Assembly (NCBI RefSeq): GCF_014385085.1
Contig: NZ_JACRTD010000009.1
Span: 1-64,000, forward strand
Length of the DNA stretch: 64,000 bases
Origin: Youxingia wuxianensis
GTDB lineage: Bacteria; Bacillota; Clostridia; Oscillospirales; Ruminococcaceae
Direction: 5' to 3'
In this document: one piece after another, positions 1-7,333 of the stretch
Layout of the letters: the number at the start of each line of letters is the position of its first letter
Position numbering within the stretch: position 1 is the first letter of the stretch
The notes under the pieces: model-generated
What the model saw: only the letters and a program-made list of their open reading frames with translations
Database searches by the model: none
Told to the model about the DNA's origin: nothing
Made by a program: the position numbers and the translations under genes

Positions 1-87
1 CGTGGCTTTAATACCTATGAGGGCTTTGCCTCGATGATTTGCCTCGTTGCTGGTAAACTCCAACTCGCTGTCCCTAACCCTTTCTAA
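1..87 (+). pseudogene. C-terminal fragment of an unidentified ORF, possibly a transposase
   Basis: Frame 1 is open from the window edge to a TAA at 85-87 and encodes 28 residues with a basic, aromatic start followed by a hydrophobic run (ASMICLVAGKLQLAVPNPF). The pattern resembles the last helix of IS5-type transposases. That is only a resemblance, because the rest of the gene lies outside the window. Confidence 0.25.
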
Positions 88-142
88 ATACTCCTATCCA
101 CTAAAACGGGAGTAGAGCCTAAAATGTGAATATCAATTAAGC

Positions 143-172
143 AAACGGTCTGCTTCGGCAGGCCGTTTTGCT
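143..172 (+). terminator. GC hairpin, copy 1 of a duplicated terminator
   Basis: The stem ACGGTCTG / CAGGCCGT with a CTTCGG-type loop is followed by TTTTGCT. The same sequence recurs at 2197-2226 just before the relaxase. Copy 1 is followed almost at once by sequence matching the relaxase 3' end. This suggests that a relaxase gene once present between about 175 and 190 has been deleted. Confidence 0.7.
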
Positions 173-189
173 ATATATAGGTTCAGAAA

Positions 190-333
190 AGAATTTCAAA
201 AAACTTTCAAAAATTTTGCGACCAACGCCGATAAAATCGTACTTATAAGGTGAAAGCGTGTGTACGCCCATCTGCGGCTATGCGGCTGGTCGGCACAAAC
301 TTCAAAATACCGATACAGGAGGTGGAATTGGCT
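190..333 (+). promoter_or_regulatory. Conserved leader of small-ORF cassette, copy A
   Basis: The leader contains TTTTGCGACCAACGCCGATAA followed by AATCGTACTTATAAGG at about 214-250, then a variable GC-rich stretch, CAAAATACCGATAC and AGGAGGTGG at 317-325. The block is shared with copy B (from about 3640) and copy C (from about 5198). The first part also matches the 3' coding end of the relaxase at 3640-3686. It may hold a promoter, but no -35/-10 pair with standard spacing is obvious. Confidence 0.55.
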
Positions 334-435
334 ATGATGGTGTTTAACACTCTGTATGGGTTCACGCGTTGGTCTGCTTATTTCGCCCTCTGTTTCTGGA
401 GGCTCCGATTGAAAATCAACAGGATTGGCGCATAA
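334..435 (+). CDS. Conserved 33-residue cationic membrane-type small protein, copy A
   Basis: A short ORF starts ATG ATG behind AGGAGGTGG and reads MMVFNTLYGFTRWSAYFALC followed by a basic WRLRLK segment. It is aromatic and hydrophobic in the middle and positively charged at the end, like a small membrane or leader peptide. An in-frame TTG at 328 is an alternative start. Copies at 3784-3885 and 5326-5427 have the same length. The three differ at many third codon positions while the protein is largely kept, which argues for translation. The stop codon lies inside the following hairpin. Function is unknown. Confidence 0.6.
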   Translation: MMVFNTLYGFTRWSAYFALCFWRLRLKINRIGA

Positions 436-464
436 CCCGTAGAAAAATCGTTTGGTTATGCGCC
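427..464 (+). promoter_or_regulatory. Hairpin after small ORF, copy A
   Basis: A perfect 11-bp stem GGCGCATAACC / GGTTATGCGCC encloses a 16-nt loop and overlaps the small ORF stop codon. There is no T-run, so it is not a classical terminator. The equivalent stems in copies B and C have compensatory or G-U changes (ATAGCC with GGCTAT in C), indicating selection on the RNA structure. It could act as an attenuator or stability element for the downstream secreted-protein gene. Confidence 0.6.
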
Positions 465-502
465 TGTTCCCTCATACGATTTAATTTTTGGGAGGAATTA
501 CA

Positions 503-1777
503 ATGAAGTTTTTCGGCAAAAAACTCTTATCAATGTTACTTGCTATAACAATGGTGGTGTCGTTAGGTGTCACCGTATCCGCAGCAGAATCTACGAACGG
601 CAATGACGAGTATATTAAAGTTACCGATGAAATTGTCGAAAGTATTGCTGTTGAGTGGGCAGAATATATTTGCCCTGGTCGGTCTTTCAATGTTTCAGCA
701 ATTTATGAATACTATAATCTTGATGATGAACTCATTGGCTACTCAGTCAGCGTGACAAGTAATGGTACACCTTACGGATATATTCTCCTTGATTTCTTCC
801 AGGAGAATATTATCACTGAATTTGTCATTGAAGAAGATGTTGTAAATATTTGTGAAAGTGCTGTGACAGAATTGCAGAGCCATACCAGCACATATGGCCT
901 ACGAGGACAAAGTATTGATTCATCATGTGTTAGGCTTCACAAATATCTGCCGTTAGTCCACGCTGTTTCCGTTGAGGTTGGTGGAACCGAAGTATATGCA
1001 ATCGATGATGAAGTTACTTCTCGTAATGAGTATGAGAAGTTTTGTAATTCAGTTTCCGCAACTCAAACCATTGAAGCAAATGTACGGAGCATTGATGAGC
1101 CCTGGGCTATCTATGATAAAAACTCCCAGAACGAAACCGTATATGGACATTGTGCGGACATCATGCTAAAATCAATTCCGACAGGATATACTGTTGTTGA
1201 TAAGGATACTCGATTGGAAGATCGCTACTCTTTTTCTCAGTCTTGGGCAGAAACTAACACTGATTCGTATGCTTGTGCCATCATTGCCGGCTTGAATATT
1301 CTGTATCAGACCGACAGTTTGCTTAACGATAGTTCAGTAGATACCTATGAGTGGCTGTGGGATGAAACAGGTACAAAGGAAACAACTGCAAGCAAAAATG
1401 ACACAACCAGCGACATTGTCTATGGCTCAACGACTATCGGTAAGATCGCGCCAGCAATCGTTAAACTTGCGAAGGAGCTTGGGAAAACGAACAGTTCCTA
1501 TTCCAATGTGTCCAGCCCTACATATCAGACTTACAAAACTGCGGTTAACGCAGGAAAGAGTGGTGTCTTGGAATTTGGAGTTACAGTTTCAACAGATGAT
1601 GGAACTGCGCGTCAAGGCCATACCGTTTCTGTTGTTGGCTTCCGCTCTGACAAAGATTCTAATTCTACGGTTCATCAGTATGTAATTGTTGCAGATGGTT
1701 GGGGTTCGTACAGATATATGGAATTATCTGCAATCGACTTCACCGATAAATCCGGTGCTACGATTGTCATTGGCTGA
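503..1777 (+). CDS. Secreted papain-like (C39/C10-type) cysteine peptidase-like protein
   Basis: The predicted product has 424 residues. ATG 503 is chosen because GGGAGG lies 7 nt upstream. A signal peptide ends near VSAA (about residue 28). The segment around residues 45-110 resembles the propeptide region of streptopain-like proteins (GYILLDF). The C-terminal half carries a possible catalytic Cys near residue 258 (DSYACAIIAG), His near 373 (QGHTVSVVGF) and Asp near 398 (VADGWG), in papain-fold order. It follows small-ORF cassette A and precedes a lipoprotein gene by 24 bp, so the two are probably co-transcribed. The enzymatic assignment rests on motif order only; it could be an inactive relative or a secreted toxin-like protein. 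Confidence 0.6.
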   Translation: MKFFGKKLLSMLLAITMVVSLGVTVSAAESTNGNDEYIKVTDEIVESIAVEWAEYICPGRSFNVSAIYEYYNLDDELIGYSVSVTSNGTPYGYILLDFFQENIITEFVIEEDVVNICESAVTELQSHTSTYGLRGQSIDSSCVRLHKYLPLVHAVSVEVGGTEVYAIDDEVTSRNEYEKFCNSVSATQTIEANVRSIDEPWAIYDKNSQNETVYGHCADIMLKSIPTGYTVVDKDTRLEDRYSFSQSWAETNTDSYACAIIAGLNILYQTDSLLNDSSVDTYEWLWDETGTKETTASKNDTTSDIVYGSTTIGKIAPAIVKLAKELGKTNSSYSNVSSPTYQTYKTAVNAGKSGVLEFGVTVSTDDGTARQGHTVSVVGFRSDKDSNSTVHQYVIVADGWGSYRYMELSAIDFTDKSGATIVIG

Positions 1778-1801
1778 CCGTCAGCAGAAATGGAGGAATA
1801 A

Positions 1802-2191
1802 ATGAAAGGATTCTTTTGCTTGCTGCTATCAGCTTTACTCCTAATGACAACTGGCTGTTCGGGAAATTCCGACAATGCAAACGAGGGACACAATCAAAAT
1901 GGTCACTTGTTGTCTGTCAATGTCAAAGTGGTTGAAATAGTGGAAAATAACGATAAACTATTCAAAGTTGAAGCTCTTGAAAATTGCACAGAAAAGATTG
2001 CGCAAGGCGATACCATTTTGGTTACTGCGGATTCTGCTGATATTTCAAGCATTTTAGAATCCTATCAGCAAAACAACAGTTTCCGCATATATTTTCCAGT
2101 AATAACGGATACAGCAGAAGGCGTAAGCGTTACTTGTTTTGACATCATACAGTATGATTCAACAGGTAAGATTGTCCAGAAATTTGAATAA
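1802..2191 (+). CDS. Small lipoprotein of unknown function
   Basis: The product has 129 residues and begins with a lipoprotein signal (MKGFFCLLLSALLLMTTGCS, lipobox LMTTGC, acylated Cys 19). The mature part has about 110 residues of alternating short strands (VNVKVVEIVENNDKLFKVEA), suggesting a small beta-rich domain that handles an extracellular partner. ATGGAGGAATAA just upstream provides the ribosome site. It lies directly behind the papain-like gene and may be its partner or inhibitor, but no family is recognised. Confidence 0.6.
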   Translation: MKGFFCLLLSALLLMTTGCSGNSDNANEGHNQNGHLLSVNVKVVEIVENNDKLFKVEALENCTEKIAQGDTILVTADSADISSILESYQQNNSFRIYFPVITDTAEGVSVTCFDIIQYDSTGKIVQKFE

Positions 2192-2196
2192 ATGAG

Positions 2197-2226
2197 AAAC
2201 GGTCTGCTTCGGCAGGCCGTTTTGCT
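2197..2226 (+). terminator. GC hairpin, copy 2 of a duplicated terminator
   Basis: It is the same AAACGGTCTGCTTCGG hairpin as at 143-172, followed by TTTTGCTTTT. It ends the protease/lipoprotein unit and lies 20 bp before the relaxase start, so the hairpin marks the left edge of the repeated mobilisation unit. Confidence 0.7.
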
Positions 2227-2246
2227 TTTAAGGAGGTGAACCCCCT

Positions 2247-3686
2247 ATGGCAACCACACGCCTGATGCCCCTGCACACCGGCAAAGGCCGCACGGTAGGA
2301 CAGGCAATCAGCGACATACTGGACTACTCCCAAAATCCGCAAAAGACGGATAACGGCAGACTGATAACGAGCTGGCAATGTGACAGCAGGATAGCGGATG
2401 CCGAATTTCTTTTTACTAAAAATCAGTACATCCAAAAGACCGGTAGAGTGCGCGGTGAGGATGATGTAATTGCTTACCATCTGCGGCAATCCTTTGTCCC
2501 CGGCGAGATCACCCCGGAGGAAGCAAACCGCCTGGGCTGTGAGCTTGCCAAGCGGTTTACCAAGGGCAAACACGCCTATATCGTCTGCACCCACATCGAC
2601 AAAGAGCATATCCATAATCATGTGATTTGGAACTCTACCGCGCTGGATCAGTCACGGAAGTTCCGCAACTTTTGGGGCAGCACCCGCGCCGTGCGGCGGC
2701 TCAATGATACCATCTGCATCGAGAACGGATACTCCATCGTGGAAAATCCGAAGCGGCACGGCAAGAGCTATAACAAGTGGCTGGGCGATAAGAAAAAGCC
2801 CTCCCACCGTGAACGGATTTGCGCTGCTATTGATGATGCTCTGGCGCAAAAGCCCGAAAGTTTTGAAGCTCTGCTGGAGCTGCTACGGCAGGCCGGTTAT
2901 GAAATCAAGGGCAAGAAAGTCCCGTCCCTGCTCGGCGGCGAACAGCAGAAATCCATTCGCATGGACACCCTGGGCGCAGGCTACACACCCGAAGATCTCC
3001 GCGCGGTGATTGCCGGTGAAAAGGAACACACGCCCCGAAAACGCTGGACGGAAAAGACCGTACCGGAAAAGCGCGGCGGGAATCTGCTGGTGGATATTCA
3101 GGCAAAATTGCAGGAGGGCAAAGGTGCCGGTTATGCGCGTTGGGCCACTCTGTTTAATTTGAAGCAGATGGCGCAGACGGTAGCCTATCTGCAAGATCAT
3201 CAGCTTTTGGATTATAGCGTTCTCTCTGAAAAAGCAGCGGCAGCTTCCACCCGGTTCAATGAACTTTCCGCAAAAATCAAAGCCGCAGAAGCGCGCATGG
3301 CGGAGATCGCCGTGATGCGAACTCACATCATCAACTACGCTAATACCCGTGATACCTATGTTGCCTATCGCAAGGCCGGTTACTCCAAGAAGTTTCTTGC
3401 AGAGCATGAAAGTGAGATCACGCTCCATAAGGCAGCAAAGAAGTTTTTCGATGACCAGGGCATCCAGAAGCTCCCCACCGTTAAGAGTTTGCAGGCCGAA
3501 TATGCCGCGCTGATGGCAGAGAAAAAAGTGGCATACGCCGAGTACCGGAAAGCCCGCGAGGATATGAAAGAGTTGCTGACCGCCAAGGCGAACATTGACC
3601 GCATTCTGGAGTTGGAAGAAGATTGTCAGGACGAGCGAGAAAAAAATCTAAAAAATTTTTCAAAAAGTTGCGACCAAAGAAAATAA
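2247..3686 (+). CDS. Relaxase/mobilisation nuclease (MobA/VirD2-like)
   Basis: The product has 479 residues. The N-terminal 180 residues hold the relaxase nuclease domain (Pfam Relaxase type) with the metal-binding motif HIDKEHIHNH near residues 117-126, which nicks oriT and carries the strand into the recipient. The central DKKKPSHRERI segment is typical of clostridial mobilisation relaxases, and a long helical coiled-coil tail covers residues 300-470. AAGGAGG lies 11 nt upstream. No mobC accompanies it here, unlike the second relaxase at 16660. The last codons (ending CDQRK) overlap the conserved leader of small-ORF cassette B. The same leader without the gene upstream appears at copies A and C. 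Confidence 0.9.
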   Translation: MATTRLMPLHTGKGRTVGQAISDILDYSQNPQKTDNGRLITSWQCDSRIADAEFLFTKNQYIQKTGRVRGEDDVIAYHLRQSFVPGEITPEEANRLGCELAKRFTKGKHAYIVCTHIDKEHIHNHVIWNSTALDQSRKFRNFWGSTRAVRRLNDTICIENGYSIVENPKRHGKSYNKWLGDKKKPSHRERICAAIDDALAQKPESFEALLELLRQAGYEIKGKKVPSLLGGEQQKSIRMDTLGAGYTPEDLRAVIAGEKEHTPRKRWTEKTVPEKRGGNLLVDIQAKLQEGKGAGYARWATLFNLKQMAQTVAYLQDHQLLDYSVLSEKAAAASTRFNELSAKIKAAEARMAEIAVMRTHIINYANTRDTYVAYRKAGYSKKFLAEHESEITLHKAAKKFFDDQGIQKLPTVKSLQAEYAALMAEKKVAYAEYRKAREDMKELLTAKANIDRILELEEDCQDEREKNLKNFSKSCDQRK

Positions 3687-3783
3687 AATCGTACTTATAG
3701 GATGAAAGGGAATGTACGCCGCTTGTGCTGTCGGCGTGGGCGGCGCATTTTCCTAAAACTACGATACGGAGGTGAAATCAGCT

Positions 3784-3885
3784 ATGATGGTGTTCAACAC
3801 TCTGTATGGAATTTTGCGCTGGTCTGCTTATTTCGCTCTCTGTTTCTGGAGGCTGCGATTGAAAATCAGCAGGATCAGCGCATAG
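3784..3885 (+). CDS. Conserved 33-residue cationic membrane-type small protein, copy B
   Basis: This second copy begins MMVFNTLYGILRWSAYFALC and ends with a WRLRLKISRISA tail. A GGAGGTG ribosome site precedes it. Compared with copy A it has at least six synonymous changes and about four amino-acid changes, concentrated at two spots, so the protein rather than just the DNA seems to be conserved. It sits between the relaxase and the secreted protein at 3967. Function is unknown. Confidence 0.6.
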   Translation: MMVFNTLYGILRWSAYFALCFWRLRLKISRISA

Positions 3886-3910
3886 CCCATCACAAAAACG
3901 GGTTATGCGC
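3878..3910 (+). promoter_or_regulatory. Hairpin after small ORF, copy B
   Basis: The stem GCGCATAGCCC / GGGTTATGCGC has one G-U pair and overlaps the TAG stop of the small ORF. It occupies the same position as the hairpins of copies A and C. No clear T-run follows. Confidence 0.55.
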
Positions 3911-3966
3911 CAAATAGTTTTGCAGCAGTCAACAAAAGATTAACTTCAAAATACAGGAGGTACATA

Positions 3967-4698
3967 ATGATGAAATTTACAAAGCGACTTCTTTCTGTTA
4001 TGCTGTCATTGTGTTTGGTGCTGTGCTGTTCGATTCCTGCCCTCGCCGCTGAAACCACCACAACGGTCGGCACCCTTACAATTTTTTCGTCCAATGACGG
4101 CGGCAGTTCCTCTTGGAATCTGTCTGGTCATGCTTTTCTTGCATTTGAAAATACCAGTTCTTCAGACATCACAGTAGGCGGTTTGACGGTTGCCTCCGGA
4201 GAAGAAATTACATTTGGAACATGGGGAAATCAGGACGCGCATCATGGTATTTGGTATAACTTGGAATCTTATTTAATCAACAATCAAAACGATTATGCTA
4301 ATCGTGCTTCTCTTTCGATGAGCGTCACTCAGGATGATGTTGATGAAATTAACACCATTATTGCCAATAATGATGCCTGGGCGTTGCTTAACAACTGTTC
4401 ATCTTTTGCTGTCCGCGTATGGAACCAGGTATCCTCTATAACATTAAGTGCGGGTAGCCCCAATACCCCTACATCCTTACGCGCCAACATTCGTTCTAAG
4501 TCTGGTTATGAAACAGGGCGCAGCGTACAGAATAACACGAACATTGGATATGTCAGCGGTGGAGAGTTTGTCCCTGTTACTGTGAGCACTTCTGCACGAT
4601 CCGCCGCTCCTATTGTAATGACCGCTTATGGAGTACAGTTTATTGTTCCTATCAACTTAAATCCCAATAGCTGTGATACGGAGGTGTGGCATAAGTGA
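3967..4698 (+). CDS. Secreted permuted papain-like (NlpC/P60-related) protein
   Basis: The product has 243 residues with a signal peptide ending at ALAAE (about residue 29). His 55 in SGHAFLAFEN precedes Cys 144 in NNCSSFAVRVWN. This His-before-Cys order is that of circularly permuted papain-fold proteins (LRAT/NlpC-permuted group), which cleave amides or act on lipids or cell wall. AGGAGG lies 7 nt before ATG 3967; a second ATG follows directly. It is the cargo of small-ORF cassette B, and its stop overlaps the start of the membrane peptide at 4695. Substrate unknown. Confidence 0.6.
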   Translation: MMKFTKRLLSVMLSLCLVLCCSIPALAAETTTTVGTLTIFSSNDGGSSSWNLSGHAFLAFENTSSSDITVGGLTVASGEEITFGTWGNQDAHHGIWYNLESYLINNQNDYANRASLSMSVTQDDVDEINTIIANNDAWALLNNCSSFAVRVWNQVSSITLSAGSPNTPTSLRANIRSKSGYETGRSVQNNTNIGYVSGGEFVPVTVSTSARSAAPIVMTAYGVQFIVPINLNPNSCDTEVWHK

Positions 4699-4895
4699 AT
4701 AGAAAAAAAGTGATTGTTGTTCTCAATGTTTTCCTGATCTGTGCAATGGTAGTCCATATATGTGTGAAAATATATCTGCATGGACAGCACCCGGAATACA
4801 GTTCCCCTGCCTATGTGGAGCTGTTCAATGCGGTGTATTATTTAATCCCTCTGCTCATCATTAACATTGGCAATCTTGTATTGAAAAAGAGATAA
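4695..4895 (+). CDS. Small two-helix membrane protein
   Basis: A 66-residue protein starts at GTG 4695 within GTGA, overlapping the stop of the secreted protein, with GGAGGTG upstream; translation is therefore likely coupled. It has two transmembrane helices (about residues 6-26 and 44-61) joined by a short polar loop, and a basic KKR end. It resembles the immunity or accessory peptides often encoded beside secreted effectors, but that role is inference. Confidence 0.55.
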   Translation: MNRKKVIVVLNVFLICAMVVHICVKIYLHGQHPEYSSPAYVELFNAVYYLIPLLIINIGNLVLKKR

Positions 4896-4927
4896 CAGAT
4901 TGCCACACAACATCACACATATCCTTT

Positions 4928-4972
4928 GGGACGCAGAATCCATTTGTGGTTTCTGCGTCCCTTTCATTTTTT
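4928..4972 (+). terminator. Rho-independent terminator
   Basis: The stem GGGACGCAGA / TCTGCGTCCC is followed by TTTCATTTTTT and ends the 3967-4895 unit. Confidence 0.8.
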
Positions 4973-4975
4973 ATA

Positions 4976-5132
4976 GCGATTTGAAAAATCGCGTAGCCGC
5001 AGGATTTAGCCTGCGTTCCAGAACACAATTTTGTGTTCTGCGGGGATTGGGGCGGAGCCTCAACAAGTATGAAACTGCCGGTTTCCGCAAGAGCGGAAAT
5101 TGGCAGTTTTCGCAAAGTGGGTACCGCTTTGC
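4976..5132. repeat. Array of five consecutive short hairpins
   Basis: Five palindromes stand side by side: GCGATTTGAAAAATCGC (4976-4992), CGCAGGATTTAGCCTGCG (4998-5015), a 22-bp perfect palindrome with arms CAGAACACAA (5019-5040), a 16-bp imperfect stem with arms AACTGCC...GGCAGTT (5072-5109), and GCAAAG...CTTTGC (5112-5132). The block lies between the unit B terminator and cassette C. No convincing gene occurs here; open frames through it lack ribosome sites. Confidence 0.6.
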
Positions 5133-5197
5133 ATTGCTTGCCGCTTTCTTCGTTCTTTCGTACCCTCCGTCCTCCCGAAAAATATTTTTCCAAAACT

Positions 5198-5325
5198 TTC
5201 AGAAATTTTGCGACCATCGCCGATAAAATCGTACTTATAGGGTAAAAGGGAATGTACGCCCCCTGGCGTCTGTGCCGAAGGGCTATATGAGCTTCAAAAT
5301 ACCGATACAGGAGGTGGAATTAGCT
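5198..5325 (+). promoter_or_regulatory. Conserved leader of small-ORF cassette, copy C
   Basis: ATTTTGCGACCATCGCCGAT, then AAAATCGTACTTATAGGG and CAAAATACCGATAC lead to AGGAGGTGG at 5309-5317, closely matching copies A and B. Sequence before it (TTTTTCCAAAACTTTCAG) matches the relaxase 3' end, although no relaxase is present upstream. Confidence 0.5.
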
Positions 5326-5427
5326 ATGGTGGTGTTTAACACTCTGTATGGGTTTACGCGCCGGTCTGCTTACTTCTCCCTCTGTATGTGGAGGTTGAGA
5401 TTGAAAATTAGCAGGGGTGGCGCATAG
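5326..5427 (+). CDS. Conserved 33-residue cationic membrane-type small protein, copy C
   Basis: This third copy begins MVVFNTLYGFTRRSAYFSLC and ends WRLRLKISRGGA. The start is ATG 5326 with AGGAGG 11 nt upstream. It has more substitutions than the A/B pair (Trp to Arg in the centre) but the same length and charge layout. It lies just upstream of the truncated sigma-factor gene. Confidence 0.55.
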   Translation: MVVFNTLYGFTRRSAYFSLCMWRLRLKISRGGA

Positions 5428-5442
5428 CCCATACTGAAAATG
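5416..5442 (+). promoter_or_regulatory. Hairpin after small ORF, copy C
   Basis: The right part of cassette C contains TGGCGCATAGCC and, about 15 nt later, GGCTATGCGC (ending near 5458). The TAGCC/GGCTA pairs replace TAACC/GGTTA of copy A, a compensatory change that keeps the stem. Confidence 0.5.
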
Positions 5443-5497
5443 ATTAGGCTATGCGCATTTGAAGCAATCCAACACTAACATAAAATGAGGTTAATAA

Positions 5498-5887
5498 AAT
5501 AAAATTCCGCCAACAAGGCCAAATAACTTCATGGCTTTTATCTGTAAGATCACAAGGAATCTTTCTATAAAAAGGCTGGATTATAATAGGGCGAGAAAAC
5601 GCACACCTGAATCGTTTGTGTCGTTTACTGAGTTGGAAGATGTTTTGCCGGATAACAACATAGCCGCCGGTGTTGAAAACGCAGAAATTGGTAAGCTGAT
5701 TAGTGAGTTTCTAAACCACGAGAAACCAGCATCTCGCGCGGTCTTTATCCGTAAATACTGGTTCTTCGATTCTATCAGCGACATTGCAGCGAGATATTCA
5801 TTTGCTGAAAGTAAAGTCAAGAATATGCTGTATCACTCCCGTAACAAGTTAAGAGAGTATTTGAAGAAAGAAGGTATCGAAGTATGA
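5498..5887 (+). pseudogene. ECF-type sigma-70 factor lacking its N-terminus
   Basis: The frame is open from 5498 and reads NKIPPTRPNNFMAFICKITR, the typical end of region 2 in clostridial element-borne sigma factors. A region 4 HTH follows (SISDIAARYSFAESKVKNML, then RNKLREYL). Family members have about 60-70 more residues upstream. Here the frame meets a stop (5495-5497) exactly where the preceding Trp codon would be, next to the end of cassette C. An ATG at 5531 could start a 118-residue product but lacks a good ribosome site and most of the core-binding region 2. The gene therefore looks truncated by the cassette junction. Its TGA overlaps the anti-sigma start (ATGA). Confidence 0.7.
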
Positions 5888-6495
5888 GAACGCCCAGAAT
5901 AGTTGATGCAATGAATTATATAGACGATGATCTTGTGTCTTGGGCAGTTGAGTATCGGAGAGTTCCCTTTACTACCCGTCTTTTTCGTAAGCCATTTTTG
6001 AAAGCCTGTGCGTGTTTTTTAGTATTCGCCCTCTTATTTGGTGTTGCCTTTTTTCGTGGCAATGACGGCAATGTGGTATCTTCTCCGTTTGTTCTGACTG
6101 CCTATGCAGTTTCCCCCGAAAGCTCTGATGTGGTAACAACTGAGCTGGAAAAAGGCGCAAAGGTGCCGATCAGTTCGTTTGCAACGGAATCGGGAGTGTT
6201 TGGATTTGTGTTTTCCACGCCTAATACAAATGATGATATGCCTGCATCAATTTCCGTTATTACGAATGGCAATTATGATGCCTATATTCAAGAGATCACA
6301 GGAATTACAATCGACCCGGCACAGAACTACTATGTTTTTATTCCCGGAGAAAATGAAGTGCAACCGTACACGGTGTTTATCTCATCCATTGATTTAGGCA
6401 CAGAGCTTGTATATGAGTACACTCTTTCAATCTCACTGCAGGGAGAGGAATACTATGCAGAGCTGGTGGATTGGTCACAAGAGATGTCATTATGA
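5884..6495 (+). CDS. Anti-sigma factor-like membrane protein
   Basis: The product has 203 residues. A cytosolic N-terminus (NYIDDDLVSWAVEYRRVPF) is typical of anti-sigma proteins paired with such sigma factors. One transmembrane helix lies at about residues 38-57 (ACACFLVFALLFGVAFF), and the C-terminal extracytoplasmic domain of about 145 residues is beta-rich. Start and sigma stop overlap by ATGA, so the pair was co-translated. With the sigma factor truncated, this is probably an orphan or works on another sigma factor. Confidence 0.65.
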   Translation: MRTPRIVDAMNYIDDDLVSWAVEYRRVPFTTRLFRKPFLKACACFLVFALLFGVAFFRGNDGNVVSSPFVLTAYAVSPESSDVVTTELEKGAKVPISSFATESGVFGFVFSTPNTNDDMPASISVITNGNYDAYIQEITGITIDPAQNYYVFIPGENEVQPYTVFISSIDLGTELVYEYTLSISLQGEEYYAELVDWSQEMSL

Positions 6496-6582
6496 AATGA
6501 TAATTAAGAGCAAAAGAAGGTGGTTCCGATGAACAGAGTATCATCCGTCTAATTCGCATTGGTATTTTACAGGAGGATTTTA

Positions 6583-7266
6583 ATGAAACATCTAAATATT
6601 CGGAAACATCTGTCTTTTGTTCTTGCGTTGCTTTTATGTATGTCTTTGACAACTACTGCTTTTGCAGCAGAGGAACGAATTGTAAGTGATGCGGAAATCT
6701 CTGCTGTTATAGCTGAGATCAACAAAGAATACGGAACAAATATCCACATACTTTCTGCCGAAGAACTTACTTCCCTTGGTTTGCCGGTTTCTGAACCAGC
6801 ACCTATGACTGCCACTGAACTTGCACAATTAGAGGATACTTTACGCCATATTGCCGAAACACAAATTCCTCAGTTCAAGAAAACAACACAGGAGGCAAAT
6901 GCTGTTCTTGCCAGTATTGAAGCTGCCCCGGCCAACGCAGCACCATTCGCTGAATTGCAAAGCACAAGTGAACCAATTACAGCAACAAAAGAAATAGATT
7001 ATGCTACTGCCGGTGCTGTGGCATACACATCTAAAACCATTTTGGGAAAAACAATTTGGGGCGAAATCCAGCATGGTTTCTGCGTTACAGATACCCAGCA
7101 GGCTACTTGGTTCCGCGCCACAAATCCGACAGTTACCCGTACCGATAGCAATCGCACATTGTATTGGGTTGGAACCGGCAGCTATTACTCCAATGTAAAT
7201 GGGACACAGTATTATCTTTATAGTGGAACGCAATATGCATCTATGTCCATTGATGACTATACATAA
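6583..7266 (+). CDS. Secreted protein of unknown function
   Basis: ATG 6583 follows AGGAGG and gives 227 residues with a signal peptide ending at AFAAE (about residue 24). The next 100 residues are mostly helical (VSDAEISAVIAEINKEYGTN and ATELAQLEDTLRHIAETQIP). The C-terminal part is Tyr/Thr-rich and beta-like. It is a third secreted cargo in the cassette region, downstream of the sigma/anti-sigma pair. No family is recognised. Confidence 0.6.
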   Translation: MKHLNIRKHLSFVLALLLCMSLTTTAFAAEERIVSDAEISAVIAEINKEYGTNIHILSAEELTSLGLPVSEPAPMTATELAQLEDTLRHIAETQIPQFKKTTQEANAVLASIEAAPANAAPFAELQSTSEPITATKEIDYATAGAVAYTSKTILGKTIWGEIQHGFCVTDTQQATWFRATNPTVTRTDSNRTLYWVGTGSYYSNVNGTQYYLYSGTQYASMSIDDYT

Positions 7267-7299
7267 TTGACCGAGCTGTGCCACAGGCGTAAACGGCAA

Positions 7300-7327
7300 A
7301 AAGGCAACGGTGCGTACCGTTGCCTTT
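7300..7327. terminator. Bidirectional terminator
   Basis: The perfect 12-bp stem AAAGGCAACGGT / ACCGTTGCCTTT separates the convergent secreted-protein gene (+) and Bro-N gene (-). Confidence 0.75.
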
Positions 7328-7333
7328 CGTATA

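Noticed and set aside
4976..5132. Hairpin array as a CRISPR array
   Set aside because: The palindromes differ from one another and there is no constant repeat with unique spacers.
4900..5226. 108-codon plus frame ending FQKFCDHRR
   Set aside because: It runs through a terminator and five palindromes. Its end resembles a relaxase C-terminus because the cassette leader contains that sequence, not because it is a gene.
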